From Ramlibacter humi (GTDB lineage: Bacteria > Pseudomonadota > Gammaproteobacteria > Burkholderiales > Burkholderiaceae_C): 64,000 nucleotides of DNA. Positions within the stretch are counted from its first letter, which is position 1. The number at the start of each line of letters is the position of its first letter. The position numbers were made by a program, and so were the translations under genes. Positions 22,551-30,597 of this stretch are shown one piece after another. The notes beneath the pieces are model-generated. The model did not search any database, had not been told where the DNA came from, and worked only from the letters and a program-made list of their open reading frames with translations. The stretch is from positions 248,001-312,000 of the forward strand of contig NZ_SMLK01000002.1 of NCBI RefSeq assembly GCF_004681975.1, in the 5' to 3' direction.

Positions 22551-23558
22551 ATGCTCGATGACCGTGCCAAGTTGTTGTTGAAAGCGCTGGTCGAGCGCTA
22601 CATCGCCGAGGGGCAGCCCGTGGGCTCGCGCACCCTCTCGCGCGCGTCCGGCCTCGAGCTTTCGCCGGCCACTATCCGCAACGTGATGTCCGACCTGGAG
22701 GAGCTGGGCCTGATCGCCAGCCCGCACACCTCGGCCGGACGCATCCCCACGGCGCGCGGCTACCGGCTCTTCGTCGACACCATGCTCACCGCGCAGCGCG
22801 AGCAGATGGCCACGCCCAGCCTGCCGCCCGACCAGCCGCAGCGCGTCATCGCCAACGCCGCGCAGCTGCTGTCCAACCTGTCGCACTTCGTGGGCGTGGT
22901 GATGGCGCCGAAGCGCTCGTCGGTGTTCCGCCACATCGAGTTCCTGCGGCTGTCGGACCGGCGCTACCTGGTCATCATGGTGTCGCCCGACGGCGACGTG
23001 CAGAACCGCGTGGTCTTCACCGATACCGACTACACGCAGCAGCAGCTGGTGGAGGGAGCCAACTTCCTCAACGCGAACTACGCCGGGCTGGCGATCGAAC
23101 AGGTGCGCGAACGGCTGAAGACCGAAGTCGAGCAGCTGCGCGGCGAGATCGGCAAGCTGATGAAGACGGCCGTGGACGCCAGCAGCGAGGCCATGGCGCA
23201 GGCGCAGGACGAGGTCATCATCTCCGGCGAGCGCAATCTGCTGGCGGTGACCGATTTCTCCAGCGACATGACGCACCTGCGCAAGGCCTTCGAGCTGTTC
23301 GAGCAGAAGACGCAGCTGATGCGCCTGCTGGACGTGTCCAGCCAGGCGGCGGGCGTGCGCATCTTCATCGGCGGCGAAAGCCAGGTGGTGCCGTTCGAGG
23401 AGCTGTCGATCGTCAGCGCGCCCTACGAGGTGGACGGCCAGGTGGTCGGCACGCTGGGCGTCATCGGCCCCACCCGCATGCCGTACGACCGCATGATCCA
23501 GATCGTGGACATCACGTCCAGGCTGGTGAGCAACGCGCTCAGCCATCACAAGGGCTAG
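22551..23558 (+). CDS. hrcA: heat-inducible transcription repressor HrcA
   Basis: A 335-residue repressor of the CIRCE regulon (groESL, dnaK). The N-terminal winged helix reads [18 protein letters not shown] with GSRTLSR and [21 protein letters not shown]-like dimerisation domain follows, with the family motif [19 protein letters not shown] near the end. The ATG at 22551 is the family start. No CIRCE element (TTAGCACTC-N9-GAGTGCTAA) is visible in the short upstream region, so autoregulation is not supported here. Confidence 0.96.
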   Translation: MLDDRAKLLLKALVERYIAEGQPVGSRTLSRASGLELSPATIRNVMSDLEELGLIASPHTSAGRIPTARGYRLFVDTMLTAQREQMATPSLPPDQPQRVIANAAQLLSNLSHFVGVVMAPKRSSVFRHIEFLRLSDRRYLVIMVSPDGDVQNRVVFTDTDYTQQQLVEGANFLNANYAGLAIEQVRERLKTEVEQLRGEIGKLMKTAVDASSEAMAQAQDEVIISGERNLLAVTDFSSDMTHLRKAFELFEQKTQLMRLLDVSSQAAGVRIFIGGESQVVPFEELSIVSAPYEVDGQVVGTLGVIGPTRMPYDRMIQIVDITSRLVSNALSHHKG

Positions 23559-23585
23559 GCGCGCGCTCCCTACAATCCGCCGCAC

Positions 23586-23662
23586 GGGCCGTTAGCTCAG
23601 TTGGTCAGAGCAGGGGACTCATAATCCCTTGGTCGCTGGTTCAAGTCCAGCACGGCCTACCA
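23586..23662 (+). tRNA. tRNA with CAU anticodon, probably tRNA-Ile2
   Basis: A 77-nt cloverleaf with an encoded CCA. The acceptor is GGGCCGT/ACGGCCT, the anticodon loop is CTCATAA (anticodon CAU) and the T-arm is GCTGG-TTCAAGT-CCAGC. The GACTCATAATC core and TTGGTCGCTGGTTCAAG part match the Ile2 type, whose C34 becomes lysidine, better than elongator Met. A TACAAT -10-like hexamer lies about 14 nt upstream, overlapping the short gap after hrcA. Confidence 0.9.
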
Positions 23663-23804
23663 ACTGCGGAATTCTTCTCGCTTCCGCGCATTCCCCCGCC
23701 GAAAGACGCCGCCGCCGGACCGCCCGTCCGCGGGTGAACGGCAAGAAACAACTTGAAACATAGAGTCTCTCCACGCGTTGAAGGTGCGCGTGGGGAGCAC
23801 GGGC

Positions 23805-24248
23805 ATGGGTTGGTGGGCGAAGTTGCGGGGCCAGGAGCCCCAGCGGCCGGTCAAGCGGAAAGACAGGGCATCGAGCCGGCGTGAAATGGCCGTCATGGCC
23901 ACGCAGCCCTCGCCCGATCCGCGGCAGGACCTGCTTCGCGCCGCCCTTTTGCAGATGCTGGATCGCCACCAGGTGCCGCCGGGCTGGATCGGCGCCGATG
24001 CGATGGCCGTGGTGGGCCGCGCGGGCAGCGGGCTTCACATCCGCCTCGTCGTCCTTCACTGGGAGCCCGTGCTGATGCCGTGCCTGCCCGCGCTGCAGGA
24101 CGACCTGGAGCAGCGGCTGCTGGCGATGGAGCCCGATGCAGTGGCCTGGCTGCGGGGTTTTTCGTGGCAGTTCCAGTGGCCGCCCGGCCTGCGCCGCCCT
24201 CCGGTGCCGCAGCCGGCGCCTTGGGTTGCCGCCGCATCCGGCAAGTAA
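23805..24248 (+). CDS. hypothetical protein
   Basis: A 147-residue protein, unrecognised. A basic N-terminus (MGWWAKLRGQEPQRPVKRK) leads to a probably globular middle ([28 protein letters not shown]) with predicted alpha/beta character, and a Pro-rich C-terminus. There is no signal peptide or membrane segment. A GGGGAG ribosome site precedes the ATG at 23805. It stands alone between two tRNA genes, with codon use and GC-rich third positions like its neighbours. A TTGAAACATAG stretch about 50 nt upstream may be part of its promoter. Confidence 0.65.
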   Translation: MGWWAKLRGQEPQRPVKRKDRASSRREMAVMATQPSPDPRQDLLRAALLQMLDRHQVPPGWIGADAMAVVGRAGSGLHIRLVVLHWEPVLMPCLPALQDDLEQRLLAMEPDAVAWLRGFSWQFQWPPGLRRPPVPQPAPWVAAASGK

Positions 24249-24263
24249 GGTCCGCGAACCTGC

Positions 24264-24269
24264 TATACT
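24264..24269 (+). promoter_or_regulatory. -10 hexamer of the tRNA-Arg promoter
   Basis: TATACT sits 13 nt before the first base of tRNA-Arg, followed by a GC-rich discriminator (CGCGGGCTTCG) of the kind that is stringently controlled. A -35 element is not clear. Confidence 0.6.
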
Positions 24270-24281
24270 CGCGGGCTTCGT

Positions 24282-24358
24282 GCGGCTGTAGCTCAGTTGG
24301 ATAGAGTACTTGGCTACGAACCAAGGGGTCGTGGGTTCGAATCCTGCCAGCCGCGCCA
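24282..24358 (+). tRNA. tRNA-Arg (ACG anticodon)
   Basis: A 77-nt cloverleaf with an encoded CCA. The acceptor is GCGGCTG/CAGCCGC with discriminator G. The anticodon stem CTTGG/CCAAG holds loop CTACGAA (anticodon ACG, read as ICG after A34 deamination). The T-arm is GTGGG-TTCGAAT-CCTGC. It is single-gene, with its own -10 box and a strong terminator. Confidence 0.96.
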
Positions 24359-24376
24359 ACTTTCTAGTTGTCATTC

Positions 24377-24411
24377 AATGGCTTAGACGTTCACGCGTCT
24401 AGGCCATTTTT
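24377..24411 (+). terminator. rho-independent terminator of tRNA-Arg
   Basis: A 13-bp stem (24377-24389 with 24396-24408, one G-T wobble) has a 6-nt loop and is followed directly by TTTTTC. It lies 18 nt after the tRNA 3' end. This is one of the clearest intrinsic terminators in the window. Confidence 0.85.
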
Positions 24412-24658
24412 CTTTCGCCGGGGACTTTTCGGGGACTGGCCTTCCACCCAGCGGGCTGGCCTGGTGCTCCAGGCGCAGTTCTCTTCGCTGGCCGAAGCGA
24501 ACGACTGGCTGCTCGAATAGCGGGCCCACCCCATCGGCCCCGTCCTACAAGCTGAGCGGCGGGCCGCCGACAGGCTAGCTGAGCCGCTGCTCCCTACAGT
24601 GGGCGGGCCGGAAATCTTTCCTTACGCGTTTATCGCGCCCCGCCGGGGCGACGGTGGC
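24412..24658. other. gene-free stretch with a possible mobile-element relic
   Basis: No intact gene. GGGGAC occurs twice, 11 nt apart. A short open stretch (24461-24520, plus) ends in a stop and reads LVLQAQFSSLAEANDWLLE, reminiscent of the C-terminal end of some transposases or integrases. Two CCTACA-like boxes (24542-24552 and near 24592) lie before the next gene. The relic is suggestive only. Confidence 0.35.
24542..24552 (+). promoter_or_regulatory. CCTACA-type box upstream of the GAF-GGDEF-EAL gene
   Basis: GTCCTACAAGC, 107 nt before the chosen start. It is one of six similar boxes in the window (consensus about GTCCTACAGC), each on the coding strand 53-108 nt upstream of a gene. Function unproven. 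Confidence 0.3.
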
Positions 24659-26575
24659 ATGCAAAGACCTCCGGCACACCAGTCTCGGCCGATGGACCTG
24701 ATGCCTTTCCTGCCGACCAAGGCGATGCAGCGCCTGCCATGGATGGCGGCACCTGCGCGCCGGGGAAGCCCCTTGCCGCCCGAGCGGCTGGCCATGCTGC
24801 ATGCGCAGCCGCTGCTGCCCGCCGACGAGGCAGACCGTCTCGCGGACCTGCGCGAGTTCGGCGTGTTCGATGGCGAGGCCGATGAAGACTGCGACAGTCT
24901 GGTGCACCTGGCCTCCGTGGTGTGCGGCACGCCGATGGCGGCGCTGACCTTTGTCGATGCGCACCGCCAGCGGTTCAAGTCGCGCACCGGCATCCCGGTG
25001 GACGACGTGCCGCGCGACGCGGGCTTCTGTTCGCGCACCATCCTCACGGCCGAGCCGCTGCTCGAGGTGCCCGACACCGCTGCGGTGCCGTGGTTCGATC
25101 CCCAACCCTTCGGCGCCGACGGGCCCTTCGTCCGCTCTTACGCAGGCGTGCCGCTGCGCACCCGCGACGGCAGCGCCATCGGCGCGCTGTGCGTCATGCA
25201 CGACGTGCCGCACCGGCTGAGCAACACGCAGCGGCAGGCGTTGGAGCGCCTGGCGCGGGCGGCCAGCACACAGCTGACGCTGCGGAGGCAACTGCGCGTC
25301 GCCACCCAGACCGACCGCCTGACCGGCCTGCCCAACTGGCTGCACTTCGAGGCGCAGTTCGACGCCACCCGCCCCGCGCAAGGCGTGGCCTGCTTCGTGC
25401 GGCTGAAGGCGCTCAACCAGATCAGCTCCGCGCACGGCTTCCGCGTGGCCGACGCGATGGTCCAGCAGACCGCGCAGCGCCTGCGCGCCATCGCCAGCGG
25501 CGGCGCGTTCATCGGCCGCATCAAGCGCGGGTTGTTCGTGCTGTTCTTTCCCGGCATGACGCCGGACCGCTTCACGCGCCTGCATGCGCCCATGGTTTCG
25601 GCGCAGCTGCAGGCGCCGTACGAAGTCGGCGAACTCGCGCTGGCCTGCCCGGTGCACCTGGGTTTCGCGGCCTACCCGAACGACGGCGCCACGCTCGACG
25701 AGGTCGTCAACGCCGCCAACGCGGCGCTGCAGCTGGCCATCGAGCGGGACGAACCGGTCGCCTTCTTCGACAAGGCGATCGACACGCTCACCGGCACGCA
25801 CTACCGGCTGGAGCCGCAGCTGCGCACCGCGCTGGCCTGCGACCAGTTCGTCAACCACTACCAGCCCAAGGTGGACGTGGCCACCGGGCGCATCACCGGC
25901 GTGGAAGCGCTGATCCGCTGGGTGAACCCTCAGCGCGGCGTGATCCCGCCTTCGGACTTCGTGCCGGCGCTGGAATCCACCGGGCTGATCCGCGAAGTGG
26001 GCCGGCGCACCCTGGAACGCGCGGTGGCCGACTGGAAGCGCTGGCATGCCGCCGGACTCCATGCGCCGCGCATCGCGGTGAACGTGGCCGCGGCGCAGCT
26101 GCGCGACCCGCGCTTCCTGCCGCACCTGCGCGAGTTGCTGGGCGAGGACTGCGCTGGCCGCGCGGCACTGGCCATCGAGGTCACCGAAACCATCCTCATC
26201 AGCAACTTGGCGCAGGCGACGCAAGTGCTGAGCGAAGTGCGGGCGCTGGGCCTGCCCGTCGCCATCGACGACTTCGGCACCGGTTATTCCTCGCTTGCGT
26301 ACATCGTCAACCTGCCGGTGGACGAGGTGAAGATCGACCAGTCGTTCGTGCGCAAGATCGCCACGGACGCGGCGTACCGCGGCATCGTCGGCACCTGCGT
26401 CAGCCTGGCACGCAACCTCAACCTCCGCGTGGTGGCCGAAGGCGTGGAGACGCCGGCGCAGGTGCAGGAGTTGCAGGCGCTCAAGTGCGACCAGGCGCAA
26501 GGCTTTCTCTACAGCCCGCCATTACCGGCCGATGAGATGGCCCAGCTGCTGGCGCGCGGCGAAGCGCTGGGCTGA
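24659..26575 (+). CDS. GAF - degenerate GGDEF - EAL protein, probable c-di-GMP phosphodiesterase
   Basis: A soluble protein of about 638 residues. A GAF sensor domain (roughly residues 65-215) contains FKSRTGIPVDD and YAGVPLRTRDGSAIGALC. A GGDEF-like domain (about 220-380) has its signature replaced by RIKRGLF, so cyclase activity is unlikely. An EAL domain (about 390-635) has its catalytic motifs intact: EALIRW, IEVTETIL, DDFGTGYSS, KIDQSF and AEGVET. It should degrade cyclic di-GMP under control of the GAF ligand. Starts at 24659 or 24692 are both possible, with weak ribosome sites. Confidence 0.85.
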   Translation: MQRPPAHQSRPMDLMPFLPTKAMQRLPWMAAPARRGSPLPPERLAMLHAQPLLPADEADRLADLREFGVFDGEADEDCDSLVHLASVVCGTPMAALTFVDAHRQRFKSRTGIPVDDVPRDAGFCSRTILTAEPLLEVPDTAAVPWFDPQPFGADGPFVRSYAGVPLRTRDGSAIGALCVMHDVPHRLSNTQRQALERLARAASTQLTLRRQLRVATQTDRLTGLPNWLHFEAQFDATRPAQGVACFVRLKALNQISSAHGFRVADAMVQQTAQRLRAIASGGAFIGRIKRGLFVLFFPGMTPDRFTRLHAPMVSAQLQAPYEVGELALACPVHLGFAAYPNDGATLDEVVNAANAALQLAIERDEPVAFFDKAIDTLTGTHYRLEPQLRTALACDQFVNHYQPKVDVATGRITGVEALIRWVNPQRGVIPPSDFVPALESTGLIREVGRRTLERAVADWKRWHAAGLHAPRIAVNVAAAQLRDPRFLPHLRELLGEDCAGRAALAIEVTETILISNLAQATQVLSEVRALGLPVAIDDFGTGYSSLAYIVNLPVDEVKIDQSFVRKIATDAAYRGIVGTCVSLARNLNLRVVAEGVETPAQVQELQALKCDQAQGFLYSPPLPADEMAQLLARGEALG

Positions 26576-26642
26576 GGTGGGTAGGAATGGGCCTACCGCT
26601 GCGGATCGGTTCGCGGCTTAACATGCCCGGGCCCTGCGACCC

Positions 26643-29072
26643 ATGACTGCACCGAGCGAAGAAAGCGTCGTCCGCCTGCTGGAGCGCGCCGCCTCCATCG
26701 GCGTGTGGCGGCTGGAGCCCGCCGCCGGCCGGCTGAGCTGGTCTGATCAGCTGGCCCTGCTGCACGGCCAGGCGCCCGGCTACGCGCCGCCCGCCGACGA
26801 TCCCCTGCGCCACTACGCGGTGGACAGCCGCGAGAAGCTCGAACCCCTGCTGCGTGCCTGCCTGGAAGAAGGCCGCGAATTCGACGAGGAATCCCAGGTC
26901 ATCCTGCCCGGCGGCAACCGCCGCTGGGTGCGCTCCATCGGCCAGCCATTGCGCGACGGAGCAGGGCAGATCGCCGGTGCCTATGGCGCCGTCCAGGAGA
27001 TCGCGCCGCGCGGCCTGCAACCGGGCACGCTGCTGCGTATGGGCGCGGCGCTGGAAAGCGGCGAAGCTTTCGCCACCGTCGACCGCAACGGCCAGTACAC
27101 CTTCCTGAACGAGCCGGCCGAGCGGCTGCTGGCCGCGCCCGCCGTGCAGCTGATCGGCCGCCGGTTCTGGAACTCGTTCCAGAAGACGGTGCGGCTGCGG
27201 CTGGAGGAGCAGTTCCGCTCCGCCTGCTCGCGCGGGGTGAACCTCGAATTCGAGGAGCTGGACGCGCGCCTGTCGCACTGGTTCGAGGTGCGCGGCTTCC
27301 CGTTCGGCGGCGGCATGGCGGTGCACCTGCGCGACGTCACCAGCCGGCGCCGCGCGCAGGAGCAACTGCGTTTGCTGGAAGGCAGCATCGCGCGCCTGAA
27401 CGACATCGTGATCATCACCGAGGCCGGGCCGTTCAGCGAGCCGGGCCCGCGCATCGTGTTCGTCAACGAAGCGTTCGAGCGGCGCACCGGCTACTCGCGC
27501 GACGAGGTGCTGGGGCGCACGCCGCGCTTGCTGCAGGGACCGAACACGCAGCGCCGCGCACTGGACCATATCCGCGCCGCGCTGGAGGAATGGCGGCCCG
27601 CGCGCGTGGACCTGATCAACTACAAGAAGAACGGCGAGCCGTTCTGGGTGGACCTGGACGTCTCGCCGGTGTGGGACAAGCAGCGCAAGCTGACCCACTG
27701 GGTCGCCGTGGGCCGCGACGTCACCGAGCGCAAGCTGGCCGAGGAAAAGATCCAGCACCTGGCGTTCTACGACACGCTGACCAAGCTGCCCAACCGCCAG
27801 CTGCTGATGGACCGCCTGCACGCCGCGCTGACCGACCCCGGGCGGCCGCGCGAAGGCGCGCTGATGTTCATCGACCTGGACAACTTCAAGGTCCTGAACG
27901 ACACGCTGGGCCACCAGAAGGGCGACCTGCTGCTGCAACTGGTGGCCGAGCGGCTGCGCTCGTGCGTGGCGAAGGGCGACACGGTCGCGCGATTGGGCGG
28001 CGACGAGTTCGTGATCCTGCTGGAGAACCGCGGCGACAAGCCGCTGGACCCGGCGCGCGGCGCTCGCGCGGTGGCTGAACGCATCCTCACCGCGCTGGGC
28101 GAGCCGTACGTGCTGCCCGGCTACCTGCACCACAGCACCTGCAGCATCGGCGTGACGCTGTTCACCCGCAGCGACCGCACCGTGAGCGAGCTGCTCAAGC
28201 AAGCCGACCTGGCCATGTACCAGGCCAAGAGCGCGGGCCGCAACACCGTGTGCTTCTTCGACCCGGAGATGCAGGCGGTGGTGAGCGCCAACGCCGCGCT
28301 GGCTTCGGACCTGCGCCAGGCCTGGCGCGAAAACCAGTTCCAGGTCGACTACCAGCCGCAGGTGGGTGCGGACGGCCGCATGATCGGCGTCGAGGCACTG
28401 CTGCGTTGGCAGCACCCCACGCGCGGCACGGTGCCGCCCGACCAGTTCATCCCGGCCGCGGAAGAGACTTCGCTCATCATCCCCATCGGCCGCTGGGTGC
28501 TGGACGCCGCCTGCGCGCAGCTGGCCGAATGGTCGCGCCGTCCGGACCGCAAGCACCTGACCATCGCCGTGAACGTCAGCGTGCGCCAGTTCCGGCATCC
28601 CGAGTTCGTGGACGAGGTGATGCAGGTGGTCCAGGAATGGGGCGTGCCGCCCGGCAAGCTCAAGCTGGAGCTGACCGAAAGCCTGCTGGCCGACGGCATC
28701 GACGTCACCATCGCCAAGATGGGCAGCCTGAAGGACATGGGCGTCGCGCTGTCGCTGGACGACTTCGGCATCGGCTACTCGTCGCTGTCGTACCTGAAGC
28801 GCCTGCCGCTGGACCAGCTGAAGATCGACCGCGAGTTCGTCAAGGACATCCTCGTCGACGCCAACGACGCGGCCATCGCGCGCACGGTCATCGGCCTGGC
28901 GCACAGCCTGAACCTGGACGTCATCGCCGAAGGCGTGGAGACGGAAGAGCAGCGGGCCTTCCTGGAGCGGCAGGGCTGCGGTTCGTACCAGGGTTATCTC
29001 TTCTGCGTGCCGCTGGCCATCGACCAGCTCGAAGCTTTCATGGACCGGTTGCAGGAAGAGGCGCCGGCCTGA
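26643..29072 (+). CDS. PAS - PAS - GGDEF - EAL bifunctional c-di-GMP protein
   Basis: An 809-residue cytoplasmic sensor. An N-terminal PAS-like domain (about residues 15-120) is followed by a second PAS (about 130-235). A third has the LOV/PAS pattern GRTPRLLQGPNTQ (about 245-365), where the photoactive Cys of true LOV domains is replaced by Pro. GGDEF (about 375-535) has an intact RLGGDEF. EAL (about 550-800) has intact EALLRW, ELTESLL, DDFGIGYSS, KIDREF and AEGVET. Both synthesis and hydrolysis of c-di-GMP are therefore possible. It lies 67 bp after the GAF-EAL gene. Confidence 0.9.
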   Translation: MTAPSEESVVRLLERAASIGVWRLEPAAGRLSWSDQLALLHGQAPGYAPPADDPLRHYAVDSREKLEPLLRACLEEGREFDEESQVILPGGNRRWVRSIGQPLRDGAGQIAGAYGAVQEIAPRGLQPGTLLRMGAALESGEAFATVDRNGQYTFLNEPAERLLAAPAVQLIGRRFWNSFQKTVRLRLEEQFRSACSRGVNLEFEELDARLSHWFEVRGFPFGGGMAVHLRDVTSRRRAQEQLRLLEGSIARLNDIVIITEAGPFSEPGPRIVFVNEAFERRTGYSRDEVLGRTPRLLQGPNTQRRALDHIRAALEEWRPARVDLINYKKNGEPFWVDLDVSPVWDKQRKLTHWVAVGRDVTERKLAEEKIQHLAFYDTLTKLPNRQLLMDRLHAALTDPGRPREGALMFIDLDNFKVLNDTLGHQKGDLLLQLVAERLRSCVAKGDTVARLGGDEFVILLENRGDKPLDPARGARAVAERILTALGEPYVLPGYLHHSTCSIGVTLFTRSDRTVSELLKQADLAMYQAKSAGRNTVCFFDPEMQAVVSANAALASDLRQAWRENQFQVDYQPQVGADGRMIGVEALLRWQHPTRGTVPPDQFIPAAEETSLIIPIGRWVLDAACAQLAEWSRRPDRKHLTIAVNVSVRQFRHPEFVDEVMQVVQEWGVPPGKLKLELTESLLADGIDVTIAKMGSLKDMGVALSLDDFGIGYSSLSYLKRLPLDQLKIDREFVKDILVDANDAAIARTVIGLAHSLNLDVIAEGVETEEQRAFLERQGCGSYQGYLFCVPLAIDQLEAFMDRLQEEAPA

Positions 29073-29081
29073 GTGCCGGCG
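29062..29081. terminator. short hairpin between convergent genes
   Basis: A 7-bp GC stem (29062-29068 with 29075-29081) with a 6-nt loop spans the stop of the PAS-GGDEF-EAL gene and lies just before the convergent stop at 29093. It has no T-run, so it is at best a weak bidirectional terminator. Confidence 0.3.
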
Positions 29082-29092
29082 AAGCAGCGCGC

Positions 29093-29833
29093 TTACAGCG
29101 GCGCGATCTGCAGCGGCCCGGTGGCCACCATGCGCGGGATGCGCATCACGATCCGATCCTGCGTGCGGAACAGCTCGATGCCTTCGGCCAGCGCGAGTGC
29201 CTGCACGTCGTTCCAGTCCAGCGCGCGGTAGTTGGGTTCGGAGGCGATCACGTCGGGCGCGGAGCCGTCCTCTTCCCGGCGCGGCGTGCAGCGGATGGTG
29301 AGTACGGCGAAGCCGGAAGAGATTTCGGAGGTGGCCACCAGGTCCGAAGGCTTGCCGGCGGCGTCGGCCAGGCTCAGCAGTGAAGCCGCGACCAGATGGC
29401 GAAGGGCCACGCGCGACACCTCGAATTCCGTTTCCGGCACCTCGTTGGCGAGCGTGCAGCCACGGAAGTTGAAGCTGCTGCGAAGCAGCTTCACGCACTC
29501 GTCCACGCCGTCGCGCAACCGCACGCCCTCATCTTCCGAGGGCGAGATCCAGGAGGCGACGGTCAGGCAGGTGGTCACCGCTTCGCGCGCGAGCCGGTTC
29601 ATCCGCGACAGGCCGGCTTCGAACTCGGCGGGCGAAGGCGAGCCTTTTTCCAGGCGGGCATTGAGCACCTCGGCCATCATCGCCACGGCCTGCAGATGCA
29701 CGACCAAGTCATGCTTGAGCGCCGGCCCGATGCGCCGCAGCACGCCGTAGCGCGCGGCTTCGGCGTTGGTGCGGGGACGGCGGCCGGACGCTTGCGCGGC
29801 CGAGGTGGCGGAAGTGTGGGTAGTCACGCTCAT
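29093..29833 (-). CDS. histidine-kinase-like protein with degenerate ATPase half, function unknown
   Basis: A 246-residue soluble protein. Residues about 30-100 look like a DHp-type helical hairpin: GPALKHDLVVHLQAVAMM has a His-Asp pair placed like an H-box. The second half (LRHLVAASLLSLADAAG, then strands) resembles a HATPase fold, but the G1/G2 glycine boxes are missing. This layout recalls phosphotransferases such as ChpT or Spo0B. The ATG at 29833 is preferred over a GTG at 29845. It converges with the c-di-GMP gene. The assignment is structural inference from reading only. Confidence 0.6.
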   Translation of the reverse strand: MSVTTHTSATSAAQASGRRPRTNAEAARYGVLRRIGPALKHDLVVHLQAVAMMAEVLNARLEKGSPSPAEFEAGLSRMNRLAREAVTTCLTVASWISPSEDEGVRLRDGVDECVKLLRSSFNFRGCTLANEVPETEFEVSRVALRHLVAASLLSLADAAGKPSDLVATSEISSGFAVLTIRCTPRREEDGSAPDVIASEPNYRALDWNDVQALALAEGIELFRTQDRIVMRIPRMVATGPLQIAPL

Positions 29834-29940
29834 CGATGCGCCCACCCGCGCCCCTGGCGCGAAATGCGTACTGCTTGGCTCATGCTGGCCTCGATTGTTC
29901 CAGCGGAGCCATCATCCCCCGTCAGGCGAACACAGCGGGG

Positions 29941-29950
29941 GTTGTAGGAC
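29941..29950 (-). promoter_or_regulatory. CCTACA-type box upstream of the histidine-kinase-like gene
   Basis: GTCCTACAAC on the minus strand, 108 nt before the start at 29833. It matches the boxes at 24542, 51566, 57728, 58298 and 59013. Confidence 0.3.
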
Positions 29951-30020
29951 GTGTCTCTCGGTGTGCTATCGGCCCGCTCCCACAGCGGCCCGGCTGCCGG
30001 GCGCGGGCTATGCTTGCGGC

Positions 30021-30593
30021 ATGAGCAAGGCTTTCACGCGCGAGAGCGAAACCGAAGAGGACGATGACGAAGCCCTCCCTTCGCTGCCCGCGGGCGGGCG
30101 CAACTACATCACGCCGCAAGGCTATGCGCGCCTGCGGTCCGAGCTGCTGCAGCTGATCGACGACGAGCGGCCCAAGGTGGTGGAGGTCGTGCACTGGGCG
30201 GCGAGCAACGGCGACCGGTCCGAGAACGGCGACTACCTGTATGGCAAGAAGCGCCTGCGCGAGATCGACCGGCGCATCCGCTTCCTCACCAAGCGGCTGG
30301 AGATCGCCGAAGTGGCCGATCCTTCGCTGCACCACGGGCACACGCAGGTGTTCTTCGGCGCGACGGTGACCTACGCGGAGGAATCCGGCGCCGAGCGCAC
30401 CATCACCATCGTCGGCATCGACGAAGCCGACAGCCTGAAGGGGCAGGTGAGCTGGATCTCGCCGATCGCGCGTTCGCTGCTCAAGTCGCAGGAAGGCGAC
30501 GTGGTGAAGCTGGCCACGCCGGCGGGCGTGCAGGAGATCGAGGTGCTGGCGGTGAAGTACCCGGCGCCCGGCGATGCGGCCGTCCCGGGCTGA
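30021..30593 (+). CDS. greB: transcription elongation factor GreB
   Basis: A 190-residue transcript-cleavage factor for backtracked RNA polymerase. The N-terminal coiled coil has the acidic tip region NGDRSENGDYLYGKKRLREID. The C-terminal FKBP-like domain contains VFFGATVTY, IVGIDEADSLKGQVSWISPIA and LLKSQEGD. The family-specific YLYGKKRLREIDRR distinguishes GreB from GreA. An acidic N-terminal extension (ESETEEDDDEALPS) is typical of Comamonadaceae. It ends 4 bp before the convergent spoT stop. Confidence 0.96.
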   Translation: MSKAFTRESETEEDDDEALPSLPAGGRNYITPQGYARLRSELLQLIDDERPKVVEVVHWAASNGDRSENGDYLYGKKRLREIDRRIRFLTKRLEIAEVADPSLHHGHTQVFFGATVTYAEESGAERTITIVGIDEADSLKGQVSWISPIARSLLKSQEGDVVKLATPAGVQEIEVLAVKYPAPGDAAVPG

Positions 30594-30597
30594 AGGC

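Noticed and set aside
26481-29498. Open frame of about 1005 codons on the minus strand over the PAS-GGDEF-EAL gene
   Set aside because: Its translation is low-complexity Arg/His/Gln/Ala without domains. It is an antisense shadow caused by high GC at third codon positions.
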